64,000 nt of DNA from Sphingobacteriales bacterium 44-61 (GTDB lineage: Bacteria; Bacteroidota; Bacteroidia; Chitinophagales; Chitinophagaceae): assembly GCA_001898405.1 (NCBI GenBank), contig MKTW01000012.1, positions 248,001 through 312,000 of the forward strand, written 5' to 3'. Positions 1 to 7,686 of this stretch are shown piece by piece. The first letter of the stretch is position 1; each line of letters begins with the position of its first letter. A model generated the notes under the pieces. The model saw only the letters and a program-made list of their open reading frames with translations. It was not told the origin of the DNA and searched no databases. The translations under genes were made by a program, and so were the position numbers.

Positions 1-485
1 GCATTATCATCAATAGCGCCATGGTAAACCAGCTTATTGTTTTTGTCGAACAGGAATACTTCAGGGGTGCGGGTAGCGCCAAAAATATCGGCCATGGCAG
101 AATTGTTGTCAACCACATAGCTGAAGTTGTAGCCCTGCTCTTTGGCATAAGCCTGCATATCAGTATAGGAGTCGCCCTCATTCCTGGAAGCTTCATTCGG
201 GTTGAGGAGTATGACCCCAATATTCTGGCTGCTGGCCAGCTTAGCTGCTTCAAGGGTACGGCCCTGGTATTTCTTTACAACCGGGCAGGTATTACAACTG
301 AACATTACCATTAACCCATTTTTTTTCATCGCATCCTTAAAGGATACTTCTTTACCGCTGATGTCTTTCATCTTCGCATCAGCGTTAGGCAGGCTGGATC
401 CAATGGGAAGAGGGTCTGTTGCAGTCCGGAATGCCATAAAGGCTATTGCTGCGAGAGGGATGGCGGCAATGAGTATTTTTTTCAT
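1..485 (-). CDS. Thioredoxin-like (AhpC/TSA-type) redox protein, C-terminus cut by the window edge
   Basis: The gene reads from an ATG at 485 and runs off the left edge, so about 161 residues are visible. The N-terminus (MKKILIAAIPLAAIAFMAF) is a signal peptide or membrane anchor, so the domain is exported. The motif SCNTCPVVKKYQ near residue 82 carries the CxxC pair of the thioredoxin fold. It is followed by a strand rich in hydrophobics (NIGVILLNPNE) and a TRTPEVFLFD segment that holds the cis-proline of the family. Related Bacteroidota proteins are annotated as redoxin-domain or thioredoxin-family proteins. The substrate cannot be told from the sequence. The next gene on the same strand ends at 527, so the two may be co-transcribed. 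Confidence 0.85.
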   Translation of the reverse strand, partial: MKKILIAAIPLAAIAFMAFRTATDPLPIGSSLPNADAKMKDISGKEVSFKDAMKKNGLMVMFSCNTCPVVKKYQGRTLEAAKLASSQNIGVILLNPNEASRNEGDSYTDMQAYAKEQGYNFSYVVDNNSAMADIFGATRTPEVFLFDKNNKLVYHGAIDDN

Positions 486-526
486 GACAATTTGGTTTGA
501 GGTTATACATCAAATTTCCGCAAAAA

Positions 527-1501
527 TTATGCATTATGGTGCCCGCCTGCCAGATTTTTATTCCTTTCATCCACTTCATACTTCAGGGAATTGATGCTTA
601 CATTCAGCTCAAAACCAATTAATAACACCAGTGAATTAAAATAAATCAGCAACATCAGGATCAGCACGGTGCTGATAGACCCGTAAAGCTCATTGTAGTT
701 GGAGAAATTGCTGACCCAATAGGAAAAGCCTGCTGTGAACGCGATCATCAGGAAACCGGCCAGGATGGAGCCGGGATTGATGAGTTTCCAGCGCTTGTGC
801 ATGGCCGGCGCATACCGGTAAATAAAAGAGATACAGAAAAAGAACATCAGCACGATAAAGACCCAGCGCAGGTTATGGATCAGGGAGATCACGGTTTCAT
901 TGGTCACACCCATCCATCGCAACACAGCACCCTGCATGATCAGTGCAATGATGGTAATAAAGAGCAGAATGAACAGGATGAACGTTAACCGGAGGGCCAT
1001 ACCTCTTTGATTAAGTCCCTTACGCTTTCTGAAACCTATATAGTCTTTATCAAAAGAACGCATGATACCCATCACGGCATTGGAGGAGAAGAACATGGCC
1101 AGAACAAAACCGGTAGATAAAAGCCCGGTCCTCGGCTTGTTCAAAATATCTGAAAGAAAATTGATCAGTCCATGATTATTTCTTTCACCTGGTACCACAT
1201 CCCTGATCAGGCCAAACATCTGCTGAACGAATTCTTTTGAAATAGGAAGATAAGGTACCAATGTGAACAGGAAGATCACGGCAGGAGGGATGGCCATGGT
1301 GAAGTTGAATGCAATAGCAGACGCTCTTTCCGTAAACCCTGTCTTTTTTGCCTGTCTGAAAAAGAAACGGATCACATCAAACAAAGGAATGCCCTGAAAG
1401 CCCGGAAGAATGATCTTCTTGCTTTTCCTGATCAGGAAACTGACAGGTGCGGATGTTATAAATTCTCTCCGTATCCGTGTGAGCAGGTTCGGGAAATTCA
1501 T
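527..1501 (-). CDS. YihY/virulence factor BrkB family membrane protein
   Basis: This 324-residue inner-membrane protein has about six hydrophobic segments, near residues 62-84, 127-147, 172-190, 212-232, 244-262 and 274-296. The segment NYNELYGS before the last helix matches the YNxxYGS signature of the YihY/BrkB family. The family was once mislabelled as ribonuclease BN. Its true role is not settled, and transport or envelope functions have been proposed. The C-terminus is short and charged, ending in a His-rich GGHHNA tail. The start overlaps the stop of mltG by four bases (ATGA at 1498-1501), so the two genes are translationally coupled. Confidence 0.85.
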   Translation of the reverse strand: MNFPNLLTRIRREFITSAPVSFLIRKSKKIILPGFQGIPLFDVIRFFFRQAKKTGFTERASAIAFNFTMAIPPAVIFLFTLVPYLPISKEFVQQMFGLIRDVVPGERNNHGLINFLSDILNKPRTGLLSTGFVLAMFFSSNAVMGIMRSFDKDYIGFRKRKGLNQRGMALRLTFILFILLFITIIALIMQGAVLRWMGVTNETVISLIHNLRWVFIVLMFFFCISFIYRYAPAMHKRWKLINPGSILAGFLMIAFTAGFSYWVSNFSNYNELYGSISTVLILMLLIYFNSLVLLIGFELNVSINSLKYEVDERNKNLAGGHHNA

Positions 1502-2508
1502 TTCACATTGCGGTTATTTAATTCTTTCTGATAAAGACGGGCATTGGTCATATGGTCTTTATAATTGCTGGTAAATACATGCGTGCCATCAAATGCGGGA
1601 TTGGCCACAAAGTAGATATAATCTGTTTTGGGGGCATGCAGCACAGCGTCCATGGTGGCCAGGCCAGGTGTGCAAATCGGCCCGGGTGGCAGGCCCTTGT
1701 TGACATATGTATTGTAGGGAGAAGCCGTGAGCAATTGCTTTTCATAAATACGCCGCAGGCCAAAATTCCGCAAAGCAAATTTCACTGTCGGGTCGGCTTG
1801 TAAAGGCATTCCTTTTGCCAGCCGGTTCAGGTATACGCTGGCGATATTGGGCCGGTCACTTTCAGCATTGGTTTCTTCATCAATGATGGATGCGAGGATG
1901 GATACCTGGGCGGGGGTAAGTCCCAGGCTATCGGCTAATTGCTTACGTTCAGGTGTCCAGAAAGTGGTCCATGCATTATGGAATTCACGGAATATGCGCG
2001 AAGGGGTGGTGTTCCATTTCAGTGTGTAAGTGAATGGCATTGCTGCAATCATCACAGTATTGGTATCAAGGCCGAATTGGCGCAATGAATCAGGATTGTT
2101 CAGGTAGTTGACCATTTCCAGGGAATCGCATTCAAAGGCGCGTCCGATCCGCTGTGCCAGCACTTCCCTGGTCCTTATTTTCGTGATCACAAAACTGACG
2201 GGGCTCTGGCTGCCATTCTTCAGCATCCTTACAAGGTCGAGCAGGCTCATGCCTTTCTTTATTTCATAGCGGCCGGGCTTTATATTTTTATAGCCTGCCA
2301 TACCGGAACTGAGATTGAACCAGGTTTTGCCGGCAATGATCTTATTCTTTACAAGGCTGTCGGTAACATCATTAAAATTGGCACCGGTACGGATATAAAG
2401 GTATTTACGCTCCGGGACCCTGACAGTAGGGCCCAGGAATTTCCAGGCGAAAAAAACGGCGATCAGGAGAATAGCTGCGGCAACAATAGTTATGCTCTTT
2501 TTTTTCAT
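1498..2508 (-). CDS. mltG: Endolytic murein transglycosylase MltG (YceG family)
   Basis: MltG cuts nascent glycan strands in the periplasm and so sets peptidoglycan chain length. The 336-residue protein begins with a membrane anchor (residues 5-25), followed by a LysM-like part (about 36-100) and the YceG catalytic domain. The catalytic region reads ASIIDEETN, with the conserved glutamate of the EET triplet at about residue 212, and is followed by the family motif LQADPTV (about 236-242). The usual VEKET is IDEET here, a variant I associate with Bacteroidota. The gene precedes, and overlaps by four bases, the YihY-family gene. Confidence 0.93.
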   Translation of the reverse strand: MKKKSITIVAAAILLIAVFFAWKFLGPTVRVPERKYLYIRTGANFNDVTDSLVKNKIIAGKTWFNLSSGMAGYKNIKPGRYEIKKGMSLLDLVRMLKNGSQSPVSFVITKIRTREVLAQRIGRAFECDSLEMVNYLNNPDSLRQFGLDTNTVMIAAMPFTYTLKWNTTPSRIFREFHNAWTTFWTPERKQLADSLGLTPAQVSILASIIDEETNAESDRPNIASVYLNRLAKGMPLQADPTVKFALRNFGLRRIYEKQLLTASPYNTYVNKGLPPGPICTPGLATMDAVLHAPKTDYIYFVANPAFDGTHVFTSNYKDHMTNARLYQKELNNRNVK

Positions 2509-2624
2509 CTGTATGCTTTTATTGCTTTGGCCACATGGAATTCTGCATAGTAGATATTCATTGATCCGGTATGAAAATGAATATCTTATTATGCATGTTT
2601 CATAGTAACGGACAAATTAAACAA

Positions 2625-2650
2625 AAAACCCTGTCTTGGGACAGGGTTTT
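2625..2650 (-). terminator. Intrinsic terminator downstream of secG
   Basis: A perfect 11-bp stem (2625-2635 with 2640-2650) closes a TTGG loop. The arms are AAAACCCTGTC and its complement, so a T-run follows the stem on either strand. It lies 23 bases after the secG stop. Confidence 0.8.
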
Positions 2651-2672
2651 GAAATATAATTAATTGAGGTAA

Positions 2673-3026
2673 TTATTTCGGTGTTGAATCGGGAGCAGTA
2701 GGGAATGCGCCTGTGTTAGCAGGTGTCTGGGGAGTTGCCTGCTGGGGGGCTGGTGCGCCTGTTGCTTTATTGATGCTGTCTGGCAAACCATCGCCATGTC
2801 CTGTTCTGATAAAGAAAGCAGAGATCAGGCAAAGCAGGCCGATAATGCCTGCAAAGATCCATGTGCCTTTTTCCAGTACGTCTGTAGTTTGTTTTACACC
2901 CATGAACTGGTTGCTGAAACCGGCGATATTACCTGCCAGGCCGCCACCTTTGGGGTTCTGTACCAATACGATAAGTCCTAATACTACAGCCGCCAGGATT
3001 ACCAGTATCACAAATAAGATAGTCAT
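2673..3026 (-). CDS. secG: Preprotein translocase subunit SecG
   Basis: SecG is the small third subunit of the SecYEG channel. This 117-residue protein has two membrane helices (about 1-22 and 54-73) and the conserved loop QNPKGGGLAG between them, which is diagnostic of the family. A proline/threonine-rich tail (residues 85-117, with PQQATPQTP) extends beyond the usual end, as in many Bacteroidota SecG proteins. The upstream TPR-like gene ends at 3028, one base away, so the two form a transcription unit that ends at the terminator at 2625-2650. Confidence 0.93.
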   Translation of the reverse strand: MTILFVILVILAAVVLGLIVLVQNPKGGGLAGNIAGFSNQFMGVKQTTDVLEKGTWIFAGIIGLLCLISAFFIRTGHGDGLPDSINKATGAPAPQQATPQTPANTGAFPTAPDSTPK

Positions 3027-3027
3027 G

Positions 3028-3942
3028 TCACAATTGCTTTAAGTGTTCTATTTTGGCTGCAAAATAAGAGCTTTTGGAGGGATCGAGCAAACTTAATTTT
3101 TCATATAACTCCTGGGCTTTTACGGCATTGCCCTGTTTTTCCCATACTTCGGCCATGGCTTCTGTCACCACTTCGCGGTCTGTAATGGAAACCTGTGCCA
3201 TTTGCTCCACATTTTTTTCTTCCTGCCGGGTAGCTGTAACGGGAATTTGGGAAGGCGGCAGTTTCTTAAGTGTCTTCAGCCATTCTGTAAAACTTTTCAG
3301 CTGATGGCCAAGCCGGTCTTTCGGTTTATCCTCTTCCCTGAAACGGATTCCCTGGGAAGCAAAATAATCTACGGTATGATAGGGTTCAAAGGTCAGTTCC
3401 ATCTTACTCTCATCAAGCGGTTCAATTTTCAGGGAAGGAAGAATGAGGGGCTGTTCCACATGGCCAATAACGGACTCTTCTTCCTTACCGGGTATCTCAC
3501 TGATCTGCTCTGCCACCTGCTCATCTTCCGTTTCATCAGCCTTGTCAAAAATGGCCTCTTCAGAATGCACGGAAACTGGCGGAACCGGCACGTTGTCCTG
3601 GCTGTTTATTTGCTCCACCACCTCTTCTTCTGTAGCAGGGCTCTCCAGTATAGTATCATGTATTACCCCTGGCACTGTCTCAGTAACCAATTGCTCTGTC
3701 ACACCTGTTTCATTCAACAACTGATCAAACCAGAGCGGATTAGAAAAGTAAAGTGAAGCTTTTTGCGCAACTGCTGCTGCGTCTTCAGACCTGTCTGCTT
3801 TCACCTTTTTCGCCAGCAACAAATGAGCTGGCGAAAAAAAAGGATAAAGCCTCACCATCTGGCGCAATTCATTCTCGGAACATTCCCCGATATCTTCTTT
3901 CCCTGTAAGGGCATGCGTTAATTGATTAATAGCTTTCTTCAT
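3028..3942 (-). CDS. TPR-like protein of unknown function upstream of secG
   Basis: I do not recognise a named family for this 304-residue protein. Residues 1-85 look helical (ENELRQMVRLYPFFSPAHLLLAKK in outline). Residues about 90-180 are strongly acidic and low in complexity (EEEVVEQ, DETEDEQ), probably disordered. The last 45 residues (EAMAEVWEKQGNAVKAQELYEKL) form a convincing tetratricopeptide hairpin, suggesting a protein-interaction role. There is no signal peptide or membrane segment. A hypothetical protein at this site, between lptE and secG, recurs in Bacteroidota as I remember it. A TATCTTTG promoter element lies 13 bases upstream of the start. Confidence 0.7.
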   Translation of the reverse strand: MKKAINQLTHALTGKEDIGECSENELRQMVRLYPFFSPAHLLLAKKVKADRSEDAAAVAQKASLYFSNPLWFDQLLNETGVTEQLVTETVPGVIHDTILESPATEEEVVEQINSQDNVPVPPVSVHSEEAIFDKADETEDEQVAEQISEIPGKEEESVIGHVEQPLILPSLKIEPLDESKMELTFEPYHTVDYFASQGIRFREEDKPKDRLGHQLKSFTEWLKTLKKLPPSQIPVTATRQEEKNVEQMAQVSITDREVVTEAMAEVWEKQGNAVKAQELYEKLSLLDPSKSSYFAAKIEHLKQL

Positions 3943-3955
3943 GCAGAATGAACCT

Positions 3956-3963
3956 CAAAGATA
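3956..3963 (-). promoter_or_regulatory. Bacteroidota-type -7 promoter element for the TPR/secG unit
   Basis: Read on the minus strand this is TATCTTTG, an exact match to the TAnnTTTG element of the Bacteroidota housekeeping sigma factor. It ends 13 bases before the ATG at 3942. I see no clear TTG -33 box at the usual 17-23 base spacing. That region falls at the edge of the inverted repeat starting at 3983. Confidence 0.6.
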
Positions 3964-3982
3964 GGGATTAACACTAATTAAC

Positions 3983-4173
3983 GCGAATGAGCTTGAGGTA
4001 AGGTATCGATTTGGTTTCAGCCGCCAATTACACGAATACACCTATATAAATGAGAGCGAACTCCTGATAATATATGGTTGTTTGCCATTTTTAATAACTA
4101 TCCAAAACAAAGTGTTCCATTTGTGTAATTGGCGGCTGAAACCAAATCGATACCTTACCTCAAGCTTATTCGC
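3983..4173. repeat. Long inverted repeat, 51-nt arms with one mismatch
   Basis: The left arm (3983-4033) and right arm (4123-4173) are reverse complements at 50 of 51 positions. The inner 44 positions (3990-4033 and 4123-4166) match perfectly. The arms hold the words GGTATCGATTTGGTTTCAG and CCGCCAATTACAC. Beyond the arms the similarity continues in gapped form (TAACACtAAT on the left, ATTcGTGTTA on the right). The 89-bp AT-rich centre (4034-4122) has no reading frame. The element fills the space between lptE and the TPR gene. Confidence 0.9.
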
Positions 4174-4186
4174 AGCATTCGTGTTA

Positions 4187-4726
4187 TCACCAGTCGGAGA
4201 AGAGCCTGTTGAAAATATCATCCGTAACCCCTCTCACCATCTCATCCCTTAGTTGGGATTCGGCTTGTTGTATAGATAGTGAAGCTTTGAATTCGAAGTT
4301 GCGGCTTACATCATACTCTTTTGTTTCATTGCTTTTGGTATCCAGGCGCACGATATGAACTGTAATGGCTAAACGGTTGGTCGCTTCCTGGCCCTGGGAG
4401 ATGCCCGAAGTGCTGAAGGAATAATTGGTGATGGTGCCATTGATCACCCAATCTGCATTATCATTATTGGTTTGACTCAATCTTGTCTGGCTGACAATCT
4501 TTTGGCGGAGCTTATCGGAGATAAGCTGGCTTAATTGAGGATTTACATAAGTAGCCCTGTTTTCAAACTGGGTGATCTTTACTGTTTTAATTGTGTCGGG
4601 AACAGAAATGTCGTTGAATTTATAAACACCGCAACTGGTGATATTGATCGAAGTGAATAATAGTGCCAGCAGGGCCAATAACCCGGTTGAACATAAAACT
4701 CTGGTGGAAATTTTTTTGGTAAGCAT
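4187..4726 (-). CDS. lptE: LPS-assembly lipoprotein LptE-like
   Basis: LptE is the outer-membrane lipoprotein that plugs and supports LptD in lipopolysaccharide export. From the ATG at 4726 this is a 179-residue protein. A hydrophobic signal ends in the lipobox INITSC (Cys about residue 32), followed by GVYKFNDISVPDTIKTVKI, the typical LptE start in Bacteroidota. The FENRATYVNPQLSQLISDKLR segment and the C-terminal IFNRLFSDW also fit. An earlier in-frame ATG at 4768 would overlap the upstream gene by 17 bases. I prefer 4726 because the signal peptide then starts properly (MLTKK). It lies in a run with the sigma-54 activator and miaB upstream. Confidence 0.85.
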   Translation of the reverse strand: MLTKKISTRVLCSTGLLALLALLFTSINITSCGVYKFNDISVPDTIKTVKITQFENRATYVNPQLSQLISDKLRQKIVSQTRLSQTNNDNADWVINGTITNYSFSTSGISQGQEATNRLAITVHIVRLDTKSNETKEYDVSRNFEFKASLSIQQAESQLRDEMVRGVTDDIFNRLFSDW

Positions 4727-4751
4727 ACGGTAATGTTCTTTGTCTCCGGGT

Positions 4752-6014
4752 TTATTCATCAATATCATATTCCTTTAACTTCCTGTATAAGGTTCTTTCG
4801 CTGATGCCCAGATCGAGTGCAGCATCCTTGCGTTTGCTTTTGTGCTTTTTCAGGGCCTTTATGATGAGTTCTTTTTCCTTGTCCATGATGTTCAGGCTTT
4901 CTTCCACTTCTTCATGATCATGGATATCATCATGCCCTGCATTATTATTGTTATGCATCAGCACCGGTTGTGTCTGTGCGCCTGGCTGAATCGCCGGTTG
5001 TTGCATAAAGAATGGTTGAAGGCCTTCATTCGATTTCAGTTCTTTCACCTCATTGAGGAAAGAAGCGTCTTTCGGGGCCATTGAAGGGTTTTGCAGCACT
5101 TCAAGGAACAGTCGCTTAAGTTCTGTTACATCTTTCTTCATATCAAAGAAAAGTTTGTACAGTATCTCGCGTTCATTGGCAAAATCCTGGTTATGGCTGT
5201 TGCCCGGAGCAAGCGCCGGCAGGCGGTTGCTGGAATAAGGCTGTAAAAACCTGCTGAGCTCTTTAGCGGTGATATTCTTATCCTGTGAAAGAACCGAGAT
5301 CTGCTCTGCAATATTCTTCAATTCACGCACATTGCCGGGCCAGGGATAGTTAATTAACAGGTTTTTTGCTTCCTCGTCCAGCTGAACAGAAGCTGTTTTA
5401 TATTTATCCGCAAAGTCGGCTGCGAATTTTCTGAATAATAAATGAATGTCTTCTTTGCGGTCGTGCAGTGCAGGCACGCGGATAGGCACTGTGCTGAGAC
5501 GGTAATAGAGATCTTCCCTGAACTTACCCTGCTGCACCAGTTGCATCAGGTCTTTATTGGTGGCGGCAATAACGCGAACATCGGTCTTCTGCACTTTGGA
5601 AGAACCAACGCGGATGTATTCACCCGCTTCCAGCACTCTTAATAAGCGGGCTTGTGTGCCCAGGGGCATTTCACCGATCTCATCGAGGAAAATGGTGCCG
5701 CCATTCACTGTTTCAAAATAGCCTTTGCGGCTGTCTACTGCGCCGGTGAAGGAACCTTTTTCATGACCGAATAATTCGGAGTCGATCGTCCCTTCAGGAA
5801 TAGCGCCGCAGTTAACGGCAATAAAAGGATTGTGCTTCCTGTTGGAAAGCGCATGGATGATCATGGAAAATGCTTCTTTACCTACACCACTTTCACCCAT
5901 GATCAGCACCGTCAGGTCTGTATTGGCCACCTGCACCGCTACCTGCAAAGCATAGTTGAGCGCCGGCGAATTTCCGATAATCCCAAAACGGTTTTTTATT
6001 GATTGAATATCCAT
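4752..6014 (-). CDS. Sigma-54-dependent transcriptional activator without a receiver domain
   Basis: This 420-residue AAA+ protein drives open-complex formation by RpoN polymerase. The ATPase domain starts almost at the N-terminus. Walker A is GESGVGKE (about 40-47), the sigma-54 contact loop is GSFTGA (about 87-92, a tolerated variant of GAFTGA), and Walker B is GGTIFLDEIGE (about 105-115). The C-terminus (about 383-418, ISERTLYRKLKEY) is a Fis-type helix-turn-helix. There is no receiver, GAF or PAS domain, so activity must be set by expression level or an unseen partner. It sits between miaB and lptE, an order I recall as conserved in Bacteroidota, so a role in envelope control is plausible but inferred. 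Confidence 0.9.
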   Translation of the reverse strand: MDIQSIKNRFGIIGNSPALNYALQVAVQVANTDLTVLIMGESGVGKEAFSMIIHALSNRKHNPFIAVNCGAIPEGTIDSELFGHEKGSFTGAVDSRKGYFETVNGGTIFLDEIGEMPLGTQARLLRVLEAGEYIRVGSSKVQKTDVRVIAATNKDLMQLVQQGKFREDLYYRLSTVPIRVPALHDRKEDIHLLFRKFAADFADKYKTASVQLDEEAKNLLINYPWPGNVRELKNIAEQISVLSQDKNITAKELSRFLQPYSSNRLPALAPGNSHNQDFANEREILYKLFFDMKKDVTELKRLFLEVLQNPSMAPKDASFLNEVKELKSNEGLQPFFMQQPAIQPGAQTQPVLMHNNNNAGHDDIHDHEEVEESLNIMDKEKELIIKALKKHKSKRKDAALDLGISERTLYRKLKEYDIDE

Positions 6015-6054
6015 TCTTAAGTTTTAAAATCCGTGCAAACTTTATCTGCAGAGA

Positions 6055-7497
6055 TCAGTTAACGATCTTTCCCAAAAGGGTGGCCTGTGTACAGTCTGTC
6101 ACGTTTACCATAACATAATCGCCCTTTTTTAGTTTATAAGTTTCTTTGGGGAATACGATCACTTTGTTTTGTGAACTCCTTCCCATCCAGTCGGTTTCGC
6201 TGCGTTTGCTGTTGCCTTCGATCAGTACCTTGAAAGTTTTGCCCAGGTCGCGGTGATTGCTTTCCAGGGAAAGCCTGTTTTGTAATTCCACGATCTCCTG
6301 CAGGCGCCTTTTTTTAACATCTTCCGGCACATCATCTTTATACCGGCGCTGGGCCAGGGTGCCGGGGCGTTCGCTGTAAAAGAACATATAGCTCATATCA
6401 TAGCGGCTGTGCTCCATAATGCTGAGCGTGTCCTGGTGATCCTTTTCTTCCTCGGTACAAAATCCGGCGATGACGTCTGAGCTGATACCGCAGTCAGGCA
6501 TGATCTCGCGGATGCGATCCACTTTGGCCATATACCATTCACGGGTATAGGTCCTGTTCATCAATTGCAATACGCGGGATGATCCGCTTTGCACCGGTAA
6601 ATGAATATAGCGGCAGATATTTTCATACTGCGCCATGGTGTGCAATACTTCGTCGGTAATATCTTTCGGATGTGAAGTAGAAAACCTCACTCTCAGCAAT
6701 GGAGAGATCAGTGCTACCCTTTCCAGGAGTTTCCCAAAGGTTATCGTTTCGTTTTCTTTATCATTCACATAGTAGTAGCTGTCCACATTCTGTCCCAGCA
6801 ATGTCACTTCGCGGTATCCTTTTTCAAACAGGTCCCTGCATTCATTGATGATGCTTTCGGTGTCGCGGCTTCTTTCACGGCCGCGGGTAAAAGGTACCAC
6901 GCAGAAGGCGCACATATTATTGCAACCACGCATGATGCTGACAAAAGCGGATACGCCATTGCTGTCGAGACGGACAGGGGAGATGTCAGCATAAGTTTCT
7001 TCCCGGCTCAGCAGCACATTAACGGCTTTTTGACCACCTTCGGCTTCTTCCACAAGACCGGGCAGGGTGCGGTAAGCATCGGGGCCTACTACCAGGTCGA
7101 CCAGTTTCTCTTCTTCCAGGAATTTAGACTTGAGTCGCTCTGCCATACAGCCCAGTACGCCTACCAGCATTCCCTTTTTCTGATCTTTCAGTTTCCTGAA
7201 TTCAGTCAGGCGCTTGCGCACTGTCTGTTCTGCTTTTTCGCGGATGGAACAGGTATTGATAAAAATAAGGTCGGCTTCTTCCAGGTTGCGGGTGGCTCCA
7301 AAACCCTCCTGGTTGAGAATAGAGGCGACGATCTCGCTATCGGCAAAATTCATCTGGCAGCCATAACTCTCTATATAAAATCTTTTCTTATATGTATTCG
7401 GATCATTTGCAAAGGGGGCATAAGCTTCCCCCTGGCGGGTTTCATCCTGTTTTTTCATCCCTTCGGGGCGTACTGAATCTGTCACCAGGTCAAACAT
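6055..7497 (-). CDS. miaB: tRNA-2-methylthio-N6-isopentenyladenosine-37 synthase MiaB
   Basis: MiaB is a radical-SAM methylthiotransferase that adds a methylthio group to i6A37 of tRNAs reading UNN codons. The 480-residue protein has the three N-terminal cluster cysteines (about C47 in ESYGCQMN, C83 in NTCSIRE and C117 in LGCMAE). It also has the radical-SAM motif CNNMCAFC (C192, C196, C199) and a C-terminal TRAM domain (about 415-478). Compared with RimO at 39.5 kb it carries the NFADSE segment typical of MiaB. It reads toward the sigma-54 activator 40 bases downstream. Confidence 0.96.
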   Translation of the reverse strand: MFDLVTDSVRPEGMKKQDETRQGEAYAPFANDPNTYKKRFYIESYGCQMNFADSEIVASILNQEGFGATRNLEEADLIFINTCSIREKAEQTVRKRLTEFRKLKDQKKGMLVGVLGCMAERLKSKFLEEEKLVDLVVGPDAYRTLPGLVEEAEGGQKAVNVLLSREETYADISPVRLDSNGVSAFVSIMRGCNNMCAFCVVPFTRGRERSRDTESIINECRDLFEKGYREVTLLGQNVDSYYYVNDKENETITFGKLLERVALISPLLRVRFSTSHPKDITDEVLHTMAQYENICRYIHLPVQSGSSRVLQLMNRTYTREWYMAKVDRIREIMPDCGISSDVIAGFCTEEEKDHQDTLSIMEHSRYDMSYMFFYSERPGTLAQRRYKDDVPEDVKKRRLQEIVELQNRLSLESNHRDLGKTFKVLIEGNSKRSETDWMGRSSQNKVIVFPKETYKLKKGDYVMVNVTDCTQATLLGKIVN

Positions 7498-7532
7498 TCT
7501 ATTATAATTTTTTCCGGGGTTTGTCCGGGACG

Positions 7533-7540
7533 CAAATATA
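7533..7540 (-). promoter_or_regulatory. TAnnTTTG -7 element upstream of miaB
   Basis: On the minus strand this reads TATATTTG, 35 bases before the miaB ATG. No clear TTG -33 box is seen at the expected spacing. Confidence 0.5.
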
Positions 7541-7686
7541 AGAAAAGCGGCTGGAATATGACAGGATGGCAGCGGGGAAGGCTTTTATGCGTTGACGAAT
7601 AACGGCCATCGGGCAACCATTGCTAGGAAATATGCGTCCGTTTAAACTATCTTAGAGCGCTATTTTTTAACCGAATCACCATTCCC

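Noticed and set aside
202-594. Plus-strand reading frame overlapping the thioredoxin-like gene
   Set aside because: It is antisense to a well-supported gene and has no recognisable domain.
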